A stretch of 64,000 bases of DNA from Salegentibacter sp. 24 (GCF_004362395.1 NZ_SNWE01000007.1:1-64000); one strand, 5' to 3'. Shown: positions 26,075 to 35,461, counted from the stretch's first letter. Notes: generated from the letters alone by a model not told the origin. A program made the numbers and translations.

Positions 26075-27845
26075 CCCAATCGAATTTTATACCAGGCAAA
26101 AAGAAATACACAAGCAGGAACTGGCCAAAATCTCCAAAAAATTAATGGCTTCCAGTTTAATCAGGTTGCTGATTTTCCTGGCGATTTGTTTTACGATTTA
26201 TTATTTCTTCGGAAATATCAATGTGATCGTACCGGTAATTATCGGTGGGATTGCCCTTTTTCTCTTTCTGGTTTCCAGGCACAGCGATCTTAAAGATAAG
26301 AGTGATAAGCAAAAGGAAATAATTCGCCTCAATGAACTGGAGATCGATATTCTGAAAACCAGGAACTTCCAGGACCTGCCGGAAGGAACTGAATTTGAGG
26401 ACCCGTTGCACCCCTACAGCCAGGATATAGACTTGTTTGGCCGGGGTTCCTTTTTTCAATATGCCAACCGGACTGCGCTCTACGAAGGCACGAAGAAACT
26501 CGCGGGAATTTTTACCGAAAATAGCATTGAAGGTATTACCAGGAAACAGGAAACCGTAAAGGAACTAGCGGAAAAACCCCAGTGGAGACAGGAATTTACT
26601 GCCCTTGCCAAACTGGTAAAAACCGAAACCCCTTCAAAAACCGTGGTGAGCTGGTTTAAAGGCTATAAAAATTTTGTTCCGGGTTACATCAAATGGTTAC
26701 CCAGTGTATTTTCTGTGATTTCGGTATTTGTTATCGCGGGCTATGCCTTTGATTATTTGAAGGGAATCCATCTCTTGCTTTGGTTTTTGGCCGGCTTACT
26801 TTTTACCGGGATTTTCCTGAAAAGGATCAATCTGCTTTCGGGCAGTGTAAGTAAGGTCCAGGATACTTTTCATCAATATCATTTATTACTGGGACTTCTG
26901 GAGCGGGAAGATTTTTCTTCGGAAATCCTAAAAAAGAACCAGTCCCTTATTAACGCAGAAAAGAAAAAGGCCTCTGAAATTTTTAGAGAGTTTTCCAAGG
27001 CCATTGATGCCCTTGACCAGCGCAACAATATGCTCTTTGGTATTTTCGGTAACGGCTTTTTGCTCTGGGACCTTCAACAAAGCTATAAACTGGAAAAATG
27101 GATTTCAAACTATCGGCAACATGTAGAAAACTGGTTTGAGGTTATTGAATTCACCGATGCCTATAACTCGATGGGTAATTTTGTGTTCAATCATCCGATC
27201 TATGTTTTTCCAAAAATCATCAAAGACAAAAAGGGAATTTCCGCAACGAATTTAGCCCATCCGCTATTAGACCCCAAAAAGAGGGTTGCTAATGATTTTG
27301 CCATTGGTGATGAAGAATTTTTTATTATTACCGGGGCAAATATGGCCGGGAAGAGCACGTTTTTAAGAACGGTTTCCCTGCAAATATTAATGAGTAATAT
27401 TGGCCTACCCGTTTGTGCCCAGGCCTGCAGCTATTCGCCAATTAAACTCATTACCAGTATGCGCACCAGTGATTCGCTCAGTGACGACGAATCCTATTTC
27501 TTTTCCGAGTTAAAACGCCTGAAATTTATTGTTGACCAGATTAAAACCGACCGGTATTTTATCATTCTTGATGAAATTTTAAAAGGCACCAACAGTAGTG
27601 ATAAAGCTATTGGCTCCAAGAAATTTATCAGAAAACTGGTTAATACGAATTCAACTGGAATTATCGCTACCCACGATTTGAGTTTATGCGAGATCACTTC
27701 AGAATTAAGCCAGGTTAAAAACCATTATTTCGATGCGGAAATTATAAATGACGAACTGCATTTTGACTACAGGTTTAAAGACGGGATATGCCAGAATATG
27801 AATGCATCTTTTCTTCTTCGAAAAATGGAAATTGTTGATGATTAG
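26067..27845 (+). CDS. Membrane-anchored MutS-family ATPase
   Basis: A 592-residue protein with a C-terminal MutS ATPase domain: Walker A TGANMAGKSTFL (about 422-433), SLSDDESYFFSELKRL, and Walker B FIILDEILKGTNSSDK (about 498-513). It also has the lever and clamp region but no mismatch-recognition domain. Two helix pairs are hydrophobic enough to span the membrane (about 30-70 and 208-251). It is generally annotated as a mismatch repair protein in Bacteroidota, but its membrane helices make classical repair unlikely. It ends the DUF4260-DUF4230-MmcQ run. Confidence 0.85.
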   Translation: MNNPIEFYTRQKEIHKQELAKISKKLMASSLIRLLIFLAICFTIYYFFGNINVIVPVIIGGIALFLFLVSRHSDLKDKSDKQKEIIRLNELEIDILKTRNFQDLPEGTEFEDPLHPYSQDIDLFGRGSFFQYANRTALYEGTKKLAGIFTENSIEGITRKQETVKELAEKPQWRQEFTALAKLVKTETPSKTVVSWFKGYKNFVPGYIKWLPSVFSVISVFVIAGYAFDYLKGIHLLLWFLAGLLFTGIFLKRINLLSGSVSKVQDTFHQYHLLLGLLEREDFSSEILKKNQSLINAEKKKASEIFREFSKAIDALDQRNNMLFGIFGNGFLLWDLQQSYKLEKWISNYRQHVENWFEVIEFTDAYNSMGNFVFNHPIYVFPKIIKDKKGISATNLAHPLLDPKKRVANDFAIGDEEFFIITGANMAGKSTFLRTVSLQILMSNIGLPVCAQACSYSPIKLITSMRTSDSLSDDESYFFSELKRLKFIVDQIKTDRYFIILDEILKGTNSSDKAIGSKKFIRKLVNTNSTGIIATHDLSLCEITSELSQVKNHYFDAEIINDELHFDYRFKDGICQNMNASFLLRKMEIVDD

Positions 27846-27914
27846 TGAGGTGTGTATCCCGATTTACTTCCGGCTAAAGTCTTTTAAAAATTGAAATCAC
27901 AGGTAAAATAACAC

Positions 27915-28922
27915 ATGGATTCATTAACTCAAATAGTACTGGGGGCGGCAGTAGGAGAGGCGGTTCTTGGTAAAAAAGTTGGAAACAAAGCAATGCTTTA
28001 CGGGGCTATAGCAGGAACAATTCCTGACCTGGATACTTTTGCCAGCGCTTTTACAGATACGATTACCACTATAGAGATCCATCGTGGCTTTACACATTCC
28101 ATAATGTTTTCCATTCTTTTTGCACCGGTCTTTGGCTGGCTGATTTCTAAAATTGAAAGAAAGTCCGCCACTACCTGGAAGAACTGGTCATGGTTGATGT
28201 TCTGGGGCTTTTTCACCCATTCATTGCTGGATTCACATACCACCTGGGGCACCCAGTTATTCTGGCCCCTGGAGACCCGCCTGGCCTACAAGAATATATT
28301 TGTAATAGATCCCCTATATACCATACCGTTTCTGGTGTTTTTGATCCTGGCTATGCGCCAGAAAAGAGGTAGCGAAAAAAGACGAAAGCTTAACAATTTG
28401 GGACTAATCATTAGCAGCGTTTATCTACTGATCATTACCCCTGCTTTAAAACTCTACACCTTTAATAAATTTACAGAGGCCCTGGATAGGCAGAAGATCG
28501 CTTATAAAAAGATAGAGACAAAACCAAGCCCGCTAAATTCCATCTTATGGTCGGCAAATGTGGAGGTAGATGATGCTTACTTAATTGGTAATTATTCAAT
28601 CTTTGATACCCAGCCTATTGATTTTGTCTCCCATCCTAAAAATCATCATTTGCTGGGGGACTGGAAGGATAGGCGGAATGTAAAGCGGCTCATCGATATC
28701 TCCCAGGGATGGTATACCATTTCAAAAAAGGACGGGGATATTTATTTTAATGACCTACGTTTCGGAACGCTGAGCCCCATTGCCCGGGCGGATGCCGAGT
28801 TTGCTTTTAGTTATAAACTGGTAGAAGAGAACGGCGAAATTAAAGCCATAGAAACCGAGAAAACACGTGGGGATGCAAAGGAATTATTATCGCAGCTTGG
28901 ATCCCGTATTTTAGGGAATTAG
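27915..28922 (+). CDS. YdjM-type membrane-bound metal-dependent hydrolase
   Basis: A 335-residue protein of the YdjM/LexA-binding membrane hydrolase family. The N-terminal half has four to five membrane helices with metal ligands in IPDLDTF, HRGFTHSIMF and HSLLDSHTTWGTQ. The C-terminal half is soluble. The substrate is unknown; membrane lipids are often suggested. Length is within the family's long form. Confidence 0.85.
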   Translation: MDSLTQIVLGAAVGEAVLGKKVGNKAMLYGAIAGTIPDLDTFASAFTDTITTIEIHRGFTHSIMFSILFAPVFGWLISKIERKSATTWKNWSWLMFWGFFTHSLLDSHTTWGTQLFWPLETRLAYKNIFVIDPLYTIPFLVFLILAMRQKRGSEKRRKLNNLGLIISSVYLLIITPALKLYTFNKFTEALDRQKIAYKKIETKPSPLNSILWSANVEVDDAYLIGNYSIFDTQPIDFVSHPKNHHLLGDWKDRRNVKRLIDISQGWYTISKKDGDIYFNDLRFGTLSPIARADAEFAFSYKLVEENGEIKAIETEKTRGDAKELLSQLGSRILGN

Positions 28923-29196
28923 ACTATATGAACCTGGAAGCTATAAATTTTTGATCTTATTATTTAAAGTTGAATGAAGTCCATATTTGCTTATTGCGAA
29001 GCACATAACTGAATCAATCGCTTTAAACCCCTTTAAAACCGGATTCAAAAAGCCCTAGGGCCAGAGAGGCCGGGAATATAAAGTCAGTAACTAGGATTAA
29101 AGCAATAGACAAATATTCATGTTTTTGTAGCAATTCCAGCTCCCAAAATCCCATTTCTTTAGAAACCTTATCTTTAATGAAAATTCAATTTTCTCA
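28923..29196. other. Intergenic region with no clear element
   Basis: The 274 bases between the YdjM-type gene and the DUF885 gene contain no open frame of note and no repeat. TATCTTTA near 29170 is one base off the -7 consensus and could be the promoter of the next gene. Confidence 0.3.
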
Positions 29197-30909
29197 ATGA
29201 AACAATTACTTGCACAGGCCTTAAGTTTTTTATTTATTTTCAGTTTATCCGCACAGGAGGATTCGCAAAACCTTGATTCGATCATCAATAGGATTGAAGA
29301 ATATAAAGCCTATGATCAAAAGAAGTTTCCCTTGGGACTTTATACCCAGGAATACTATAAAAAGGAAGCCCGGTTTGCAAAAAAGCGCCTGGAAGAACTC
29401 GAAGAGATCAGGGTCGATTCTTTAAATGAAACGCAACAGATTTCGCTTGAAATGTTAAAATTTAAGCTGCAGGAAACTATAGATTTTTATACATATGAAG
29501 CTTATTTAAACCCACTACTTTCCGATTCCGGATTTCATTTAAGCCTGGCTTACCAGGTGCGCGATTTAAATAATTATAAGCAGGTTAAAGCCTATTTAGA
29601 TAAACTCAATGCGATCCCTGCATATGTAGATCAGCACTTTGCTTTAATGCGGAAGGGTTTGAAAAAAGGAATTACACAGCCACGAGTTATCTTTGAAGGT
29701 TACGAATCCACTTATAACGATCAAATCATGGAAGACCCCAAAGAGAGTTATTTTTATGAACCTTTTGAAGATCTTCCAAATACCCTTTCGCAAAAACAAA
29801 AGGATTCCGTTTTAACCGCTGCAAAGCAAGCGATTGCCAACAATGTCATTCCGCAGTTTAAAAGAATTAAAGAATTTTTTGAAACCGAGTACTTACCAAA
29901 TACCCGGACTAGTATAGGCGTTTCTGAAATCCCGAATGGTCGCCTATATTATCAAAACCGCTTAGATTATTACACCACCCTGGACCTGAGTGCAGAAGAA
30001 ATACACCAGATAGGACTAAAGGAAGTGGCGCGAATCAATTCAGAAATGAAAGAGATTATTGCAGGGCTGGAATTTGAAGGGAGTTTTGAGGATTTTATTC
30101 ATTTCTTAAGAACTGATGATCAGTTTTATGCGAAAACCGGGGAAGAGCTATTAAAAGAAGCCCGGGATATCGCCAAGCGAATTGACGCCAAGCTCCCGGC
30201 TTATTTTAAAACCTTGCCAAGAAAACCTTACGGAGTGGCAAAAGTACCTGATGCCATTGCGCCAAAGTATACTACGGGACGCTATATAGGGGCCTCAAAC
30301 GACACCCAGCCGGGCTACTACTGGGTGAACACCTATAACCTATCCAATCGACCCTTATATGTGTTACCATCTTTAACCGCCCATGAAGCAGTGCCCGGGC
30401 ATCATTTACAAAATGCCTTGAATGCCGAATTAGGAGACACCATTCCTGAATTCCGCAGGAATATGTATTTATCAGCTTATGGGGAAGGCTGGGGCTTATA
30501 TTCTGAATTTCTAGCGGAGGATATGGGCATTTATACCACCCCTTATGAGCTATTTGGTAAACTCACCTACGAGCAATGGCGCGCTTGCCGCCTGGTAATC
30601 GACACCGGCATTCATGCAATGGGCTGGACCAGGGAAGAAGCAGTAGACTATTTTAAGAAAAACACTGCCCTTTCTATGCATAATATCAATACCGAGGTAG
30701 ACCGGTACATCTCCTGGCCAGGACAGGCAGTTTCCTATAAAATTGGGGAACTTAAAATACGGGAACTGAGAAAAAAGGCAGAAGAAGCCTTAGGCAGCGA
30801 TTTTAATATTCGTGATTTTCATGAAGTTATATTAGAGCAGGGTGTGGTTACCCTCCCAATATTAGAAACAAGGGTAAATACTTTTATTGAAAATAAACTA
30901 CAAGACTGA
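29197..30909 (+). CDS. DUF885 family zinc-dependent carboxypeptidase-like protein
   Basis: A 570-residue secreted protein with a signal peptide (QALSFLFIFSLSAQ). The DUF885 catalytic motif HEAVPGHHLQNA lies near residue 393, followed by YGEGWGLYSEFLAED, a layout shared with M32-like gluzincins. The C-terminal SWPGQAVSYKIGELKI segment is also characteristic. It probably degrades peptides in the periplasm. A terminator follows its stop codon. Confidence 0.88.
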   Translation: MKQLLAQALSFLFIFSLSAQEDSQNLDSIINRIEEYKAYDQKKFPLGLYTQEYYKKEARFAKKRLEELEEIRVDSLNETQQISLEMLKFKLQETIDFYTYEAYLNPLLSDSGFHLSLAYQVRDLNNYKQVKAYLDKLNAIPAYVDQHFALMRKGLKKGITQPRVIFEGYESTYNDQIMEDPKESYFYEPFEDLPNTLSQKQKDSVLTAAKQAIANNVIPQFKRIKEFFETEYLPNTRTSIGVSEIPNGRLYYQNRLDYYTTLDLSAEEIHQIGLKEVARINSEMKEIIAGLEFEGSFEDFIHFLRTDDQFYAKTGEELLKEARDIAKRIDAKLPAYFKTLPRKPYGVAKVPDAIAPKYTTGRYIGASNDTQPGYYWVNTYNLSNRPLYVLPSLTAHEAVPGHHLQNALNAELGDTIPEFRRNMYLSAYGEGWGLYSEFLAEDMGIYTTPYELFGKLTYEQWRACRLVIDTGIHAMGWTREEAVDYFKKNTALSMHNINTEVDRYISWPGQAVSYKIGELKIRELRKKAEEALGSDFNIRDFHEVILEQGVVTLPILETRVNTFIENKLQD

Positions 30910-30921
30910 TTTCAAATAATA

Positions 30922-30966
30922 ATACCTAAACCTCTAGGGTAAAGCCGAAGAGGTTTAGGTATTTTT
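30922..30966. terminator. Bidirectional intrinsic terminator
   Basis: A perfect 14-bp stem: ATACCTAAACCTCT at 30922-30935 pairs with AGAGGTTTAGGTAT at 30949-30962 around a 13-base loop, followed by a T-run. It lies between the convergent DUF885 and M56 genes and can serve both. Confidence 0.85.
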
Positions 30967-30977
30967 AACTTCAAATG

Positions 30978-32660
30978 TTATAGCTCCTTTTTATCGGTTA
31001 ATTTTACGATGGGCCTTTCCTGATTATCATAGGTGATTTCCACATCTACCTTTTTTTGCTCTTCTACCAGTTCCCTGGCTTTTTGCGGTTCAATTGATTG
31101 TCCCTGATAATAAAAGGTTGCATTATCTTCCAGTAATTTCTCAAATGTTGGTGGAGCAGGTGGAGCAGGTGGAGCTGCAGGGGCCGGGGCCGGAGGTGGG
31201 GGTGGAGATGCTATTGGAAATTTTTCTACATTTCTCCTTTGTTTCTCCGGGAGTAAATCATAAATATACTTCATTCTATTGTAATCTTTCACTTTGATAA
31301 AAGTGGCGTTTTCAGGCATAGAATTATAATATTTTGCCATCCTGTTGTATTCCTCAATTAATTCGGGAACAATTATATATTTTGGCTGTGCCGCATTTTT
31401 CTTCTGTTCCTGGGTCATCGCCCTAAAGATTTTCTGGATTCGATTTAGATCTTTTTGCTTTATTATTCCGGTTTCATTTAACTCTTTTACTAGCTTGTTA
31501 TATTCTTCTACCATTTCAGGAGTAACTTTCTCCTGGTATTTTTTAGTGGTAGAATAGTTGGATACATTGCCATCCAGTTTATTGTCAGCCATAAATTGAA
31601 TAAGGTTTTTTACATTTGAAGGGGATGAATTTTCATGAACTTCAATATGATAGGATGAATAGGCTCTCTTCTTTATGAGATTTTGTAATTCAGAAATCTG
31701 AATTTGATCTTTTTGAAAGAAAACCTTACCATTCTCATTTACTTTAAGCATTAGCGTATTGGATTTTGGAGCTACTGTTGTTAGTATACTGGTATCTCTT
31801 TCCACGATCTCTTTATTGCTGAAACTAAAGAATAAAAATGAAAGAAGTGGCAGAATTAATAGACTCCTGGCCCAAATGGTTGATTTTGAAGTTTGTGTTT
31901 TCATAACTGTAAATCGTTTTTTGATGGATGAATAATTTATGGGATTTACAAGTTCATTATGTAAATGTCCCGATGAAAATGATAATAATGTATATTGATA
32001 TTCAGCTGTTTGAATTCCTTTTCTAAGGACTTCAAAGTCTGCCAGAAATTCATGATTGAGTTTAATGGCATCTTTTAAGAGGATGATTACCGGATTCATC
32101 CAAAAGATAATCTGTATAAATTCCACGAATAGAATATCTAAACTATGTTTTTGTTTAGCATGCGATTCTTCATGTAAGATTACCTCTCTAGGGATTTGCT
32201 TATTCTCATATTTCTTTTTGTTTAAAAAAATATAATTAAGAAAAGTATGAGGATCAATTTTCTCTTGTAACAGGATCCTGGTAAAGTTTCCCTTTTTTAT
32301 CTTCTGATTTATTTTAATCTTTAACCATAATTTTTTAAGGTTTTTAAAGAATTTTATACTGAATAATATCACTCCTAATATATAGATGGTCCACAAAATC
32401 GTAGGAAAGTAGTCTTCAAAAGATCTATCTTCTGCCGCGCTAATTTCTTCGGAAAATTGAAATTGTAGCGGATCAAAATTTCTGGAAACTGGTTCAACAT
32501 ACGTGGTAATGGTAATCAGAGGGATCCCAACTGAGGCTACCAATGCAAAGAGTAAATAAAAGCGTTTAAACCAATGCATATGTACCTTTTCAAGAAGAAG
32601 CTTGTAAAAAAGAAGCAGCACCGCCATGACCGCTATAGATTTTAAAATGTACCACTCCAT
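30978..32660 (-). CDS. M56 (BlaR1-type) membrane metallopeptidase with an ExbD-like domain
   Basis: A 560-residue protein. Four membrane helices occur in the first 285 residues, with HEESH at 163-167 and LNHEFLADFEV as third-ligand region. After the last helix, residues about 302-370 look ExbD/TolR-like (VNENGKVFFQKDQIQISEL, then NVKNLIQFMADNKLDG). Two related helical repeats follow at about 383-424 and 434-480 (each EEYN..., DLNR/DYNR..., E-Q-(K/R)). Then a Pro/Ala-rich linker (484-504) leads to a short end domain. It is partner of the BlaI gene 2 nt upstream. Confidence 0.85.
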   Translation of the reverse strand: MEWYILKSIAVMAVLLLFYKLLLEKVHMHWFKRFYLLFALVASVGIPLITITTYVEPVSRNFDPLQFQFSEEISAAEDRSFEDYFPTILWTIYILGVILFSIKFFKNLKKLWLKIKINQKIKKGNFTRILLQEKIDPHTFLNYIFLNKKKYENKQIPREVILHEESHAKQKHSLDILFVEFIQIIFWMNPVIILLKDAIKLNHEFLADFEVLRKGIQTAEYQYTLLSFSSGHLHNELVNPINYSSIKKRFTVMKTQTSKSTIWARSLLILPLLSFLFFSFSNKEIVERDTSILTTVAPKSNTLMLKVNENGKVFFQKDQIQISELQNLIKKRAYSSYHIEVHENSSPSNVKNLIQFMADNKLDGNVSNYSTTKKYQEKVTPEMVEEYNKLVKELNETGIIKQKDLNRIQKIFRAMTQEQKKNAAQPKYIIVPELIEEYNRMAKYYNSMPENATFIKVKDYNRMKYIYDLLPEKQRRNVEKFPIASPPPPPAPAPAAPPAPPAPPTFEKLLEDNATFYYQGQSIEPQKARELVEEQKKVDVEITYDNQERPIVKLTDKKEL

Positions 32661-32662
32661 AG

Positions 32663-33028
32663 CTACTTGGTTTTTATTTCTTTATCTATCAATTTCTTTA
32701 ATTCTTCCAATTCTTCCTTGCTTAGATTCGTTTCTTTTGTAAAAAATGATGCGAACTGGGAAGCGGAATCATTGAAAAAATTTTTAAGGATGCCATTAAA
32801 CTGCTTAGTAAAATAATCCTTCTTTTCTATCAATGGAAAATATTCCCTGGAGCGTCCATGTTGCTTGTAATCAACAAAATTTTTATCCTGCATTCTTTTT
32901 AAAAGAGTAGCAATGGTTGTTTGCGCAGGCTTAGGATCTGGATAAGCTTCTATAAGGTTTTTCATAAAAGCTTTTTCCTTTCGCCATAGAACTTGCATTA
33001 ATTGTTCTTCAGATTTTGACAGATTCAT
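32663..33028 (-). CDS. BlaI/MecI/CopY-family transcriptional repressor (second copy)
   Basis: A 121-residue winged-helix repressor with KSEEQLMQVLWRKEKAFM, AQTTIATLLKRMQDKNFVDYK and a GRSREYFPLI wing. The C-terminal region is helical for dimerisation. It is a paralogue of the 15.6 kb gene. It is followed after 2 nt by its M56 partner. Two operator dyads overlie its promoter (33053-33091), so it very probably represses itself. Cleavage by the M56 protein would relieve repression. Confidence 0.9.
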   Translation of the reverse strand: MNLSKSEEQLMQVLWRKEKAFMKNLIEAYPDPKPAQTTIATLLKRMQDKNFVDYKQHGRSREYFPLIEKKDYFTKQFNGILKNFFNDSASQFASFFTKETNLSKEELEELKKLIDKEIKTK

Positions 33029-33052
33029 TTCTCTAAAAGTTTAGATTAACCT

Positions 33053-33064
33053 CTACAAATGTAG
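33053..33064 (-). promoter_or_regulatory. BlaI operator dyad overlying the -7 element
   Basis: CTACAAATGTAG is a perfect dyad with the CTACA-nn-TGTAG/TACAnnTGTA form of Bla/Mec operators. Read on the minus strand it contains TACATTTG (33063-33056), the -7 element of the blaI promoter. Confidence 0.7.
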
Positions 33065-33079
33065 AATAATTATTTGATT

Positions 33080-33091
33080 CTACAAACATAG
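33080..33091 (-). promoter_or_regulatory. Second BlaI operator dyad overlying the -33 element
   Basis: CTACAAACATAG is a less perfect copy of the first dyad, 27 bp away centre to centre. Its minus-strand TTG (33085-33083) sits 19 nt from the -7 element, so it is the -33 box. Confidence 0.6.
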
Positions 33092-33187
33092 AAGTATAAA
33101 TTTTCCTGAGCCTATTTTAATTGCCCAAGTTTTATTAGTTTCTTAATGTGGAGGAAAATGTATATTCGCAACTAATTTAACGTGATC

Positions 33188-33769
33188 ATGAGCCTGGAAC
33201 AGGAATTATTAGAAAGAAGCGATGCTACTTGTGAGTTATGTGGTAACACAGAAAACCTTAGCCTATATGAATTTCAGGATTTTCCTGGGGAAGCATCTGA
33301 AGCAAGTTTTATTATCTGTTCGGTTTGTAAGGAGCAATTGGAGGAACCGGAAAAGGTAATTCCCAATCACTGGCGTTGTCTAAATGATAGTATGTGGAGC
33401 ACAGTTCCCGCTGTTCAGCTTACTGCCTATCAAATGCTGACTAGGCTTAAATCTGAAGGCTGGCCCCAAGATTTGCTTGATATGATGTATATGGAAGATG
33501 AGCTCAGAGCCTTTGCTAAATCACAGATGATTTCTGAGGAGAATAGGAGTGTGGAAGTTCAACATAAAGATTGTAATGGGGCGATTATTGAATCTGGGGA
33601 TACGGTAGTACTTACCAAAGACTTAAATGTTAAGGGCAGTAGTCTTACCGCCAAACGTGGAACGCCGGTGCGCCGTATATCTTTAGTACATGATAATCCC
33701 GAACAAATTGAAGGAAAAGTTGACGGCCAGCAAATTGTAATTTTAACCAAATTTGTAAAAAAGGTTTAA
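33188..33769 (+). CDS. PhnA-domain zinc-ribbon protein
   Basis: A 193-residue protein. The N-terminal zinc ribbon has two Cys pairs (CELCG at about 12-16, CSVCK at about 40-44). The C-terminal PhnA domain has KDCNGAIIESGDTVVLTKDLNVKG and IEGKVDGQQIVILTKFVKKV. Despite the name, PhnA proteins are not firmly tied to phosphonate use; the function is unclear. ATG 33188 is chosen over the GTG two codons upstream. It is convergent with the ABC ATPase gene, 2 nt away. Confidence 0.82.
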   Translation: MSLEQELLERSDATCELCGNTENLSLYEFQDFPGEASEASFIICSVCKEQLEEPEKVIPNHWRCLNDSMWSTVPAVQLTAYQMLTRLKSEGWPQDLLDMMYMEDELRAFAKSQMISEENRSVEVQHKDCNGAIIESGDTVVLTKDLNVKGSSLTAKRGTPVRRISLVHDNPEQIEGKVDGQQIVILTKFVKKV

Positions 33770-33771
33770 AA

Positions 33772-34470
33772 CTACTGGCTTAAGATTTCTTTTCGCTCAT
33801 CACTTTCCACCATTCCGTCCCGAAGGCGAATAACCCGGTGGGCGTGTTCTGCAACTTCTTCTTCGTGGGTAACCAAAATCACGGTATTTCCTGCGGCATG
33901 GATTTCATCAAAAAGATTCATGATTTCCAATGAAGTTTTTGAATCCAGGTTTCCGGTAGGTTCATCGGCAAGAATAATGGAAGGTTTGTTCACCAGGGCC
34001 CTTCCCACAGCAACCCGTTGTCGCTGTCCCCCTGAGAGCTGGTTGGGTTTATGGTCCATCCGGTCTCCAAGTCCAACGTTGGTCAAAACTTCTTCTGCAC
34101 GTTTAATTCGATCGGTTTTATTGTAACCGGCATAGATCATGGGTAAAGCAACATTTTCTAAGGCCGTAGTCCTGGGAAGCAGGTTAAAGGTTTGGAAGAC
34201 AAATCCGATTTCCTTATTCCTGATTTCAGCGAGTTCATCATCCTTCATCTGGCTCACATCTTTTCCATTTAGAATATAATGGCCTGATGTGGGGGTGTCA
34301 AGACAACCGAGTAAGTTCATCAGCGTAGATTTTCCGGAACCGGAAGGTCCCATAAAAGCTACATATTCGCCTCTGTCAATATCGAGATCGATACCTTTTA
34401 AAACTTTTACTGTTTCATTTCCCAAAGGGAAATCCCTGGTAATTTGCCTGATTTCAATGACTTTGCTCAT
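33772..34470 (-). CDS. MacB/LolD-type ABC transporter ATP-binding protein
   Basis: A 232-residue ATPase with Walker [11 protein letters not shown]-loop [16 protein letters not shown], signature [15 protein letters not shown], Walker [16 protein letters not shown] and an H-loop VTHEEE. LNLLPR and the MacB-like ERRVF-type length place it with lipoprotein or efflux exporters of the MacB/LolD group. No permease gene is next to it, so the partner must be elsewhere. Confidence 0.9.
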   Translation of the reverse strand: MSKVIEIRQITRDFPLGNETVKVLKGIDLDIDRGEYVAFMGPSGSGKSTLMNLLGCLDTPTSGHYILNGKDVSQMKDDELAEIRNKEIGFVFQTFNLLPRTTALENVALPMIYAGYNKTDRIKRAEEVLTNVGLGDRMDHKPNQLSGGQRQRVAVGRALVNKPSIILADEPTGNLDSKTSLEIMNLFDEIHAAGNTVILVTHEEEVAEHAHRVIRLRDGMVESDERKEILSQ

Positions 34471-34515
34471 GCAGAAATAATTTTGTGCTTATAGGACGCT
34501 TCTTTACCTTGTTTG

Positions 34516-35355
34516 TTACAATCGGATTTTAAAATGCTGTTTTGCCTGCTGTTTTCTAAAAAACACGAGTCCCAGGAAAAAAGTATCTATGGTCACTCTT
34601 ACCTCGGGATGCGATTTAATTTCCTCCCAGGCAGCTTCCATCCCCGGGGACCAGTGAATATCGTCAAATACAAAAACCGAATCGTTGTGAGCTGTGGGTA
34701 ATAACTGATAAAAATACTTTAAGGTCGCTTCTTTGGTATGATGCCCGTCGAAATATATAAGGTCAAAAGTGCCTGGATTTTTTGAGTAAGTTGATTGCTG
34801 ATTGCTATCGGTCCAAGGACCAGAAACCTCTTTTTTGTTTTTATCTGATATAATAAATTTTGTCAGAATTTCTTCAAACTCCCCAACTTTAAGCTCTACA
34901 TTATTAAAATCGAATTTACGTAATTGTTCTCTCGCAACATTGGCTGTTTGCGGACAACCTTCAATACTTACCAGGATGCTTTCTTTGTTTGCGCCAAGCG
35001 AAGCAGCACCTATCCCCAGGGAAGTCCCAAGTTCCAGCATGTTTTTACACTTTAAATAATTGACCAGGCGAAATAAGAACCTGGCCCTTTTTTTCGGAAT
35101 TCCCACATTTCTTGCAATCGCGGAAATTCTACGATCGTTAGAAGTAAATACCCTGCTCCCGGCACCAAAATCGGTGACCTTAATCGTATTATGATTCTTC
35201 AGAAGGTCGTTTCGGTAATCATCCAGAAGTTTATACTCCGGATATTTTCTTTTATCATAAAAACAATTCGTTACTAACTCATAAACGAAAGGAGAGTGCA
35301 ACCCGTGCTGATTCTGGGATTTAAAAAGGAATTTGATGTAGGATTTTAGTTGCAA
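34516..35355 (-). CDS. Class I SAM-dependent methyltransferase (O-methyltransferase-like)
   Basis: A 279-residue protein with the SAM motif MLELGTSLGIGAASL in the middle, VSIEGCPQTANVAREQL for the ribose-binding acidic loop, and FDLIYFDGHHTKEATLKYF and FVFDDIHWSPGMEAAW, which resemble the metal-dependent O-methyltransferase group. The substrate is not known. It is a single gene between two ABC ATPases. Confidence 0.8.
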   Translation of the reverse strand: MQLKSYIKFLFKSQNQHGLHSPFVYELVTNCFYDKRKYPEYKLLDDYRNDLLKNHNTIKVTDFGAGSRVFTSNDRRISAIARNVGIPKKRARFLFRLVNYLKCKNMLELGTSLGIGAASLGANKESILVSIEGCPQTANVAREQLRKFDFNNVELKVGEFEEILTKFIISDKNKKEVSGPWTDSNQQSTYSKNPGTFDLIYFDGHHTKEATLKYFYQLLPTAHNDSVFVFDDIHWSPGMEAAWEEIKSHPEVRVTIDTFFLGLVFFRKQQAKQHFKIRL

Positions 35356-35461
35356 ATCTCAGTTCTCAGTTAGGTTTATGTTTTCTAGGGTTCCTTAATC
35401 ATTTCTAAAAAAGAAAAGCACTTTAACCAGGCGTACTGCACTTTTTAACTATCATAAAGAT

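Noticed and set aside
33188-33769. PhnA considered as a phosphonate-use gene
   Set aside because: No other phn gene is near, and PhnA-domain proteins are common outside phosphonate pathways.
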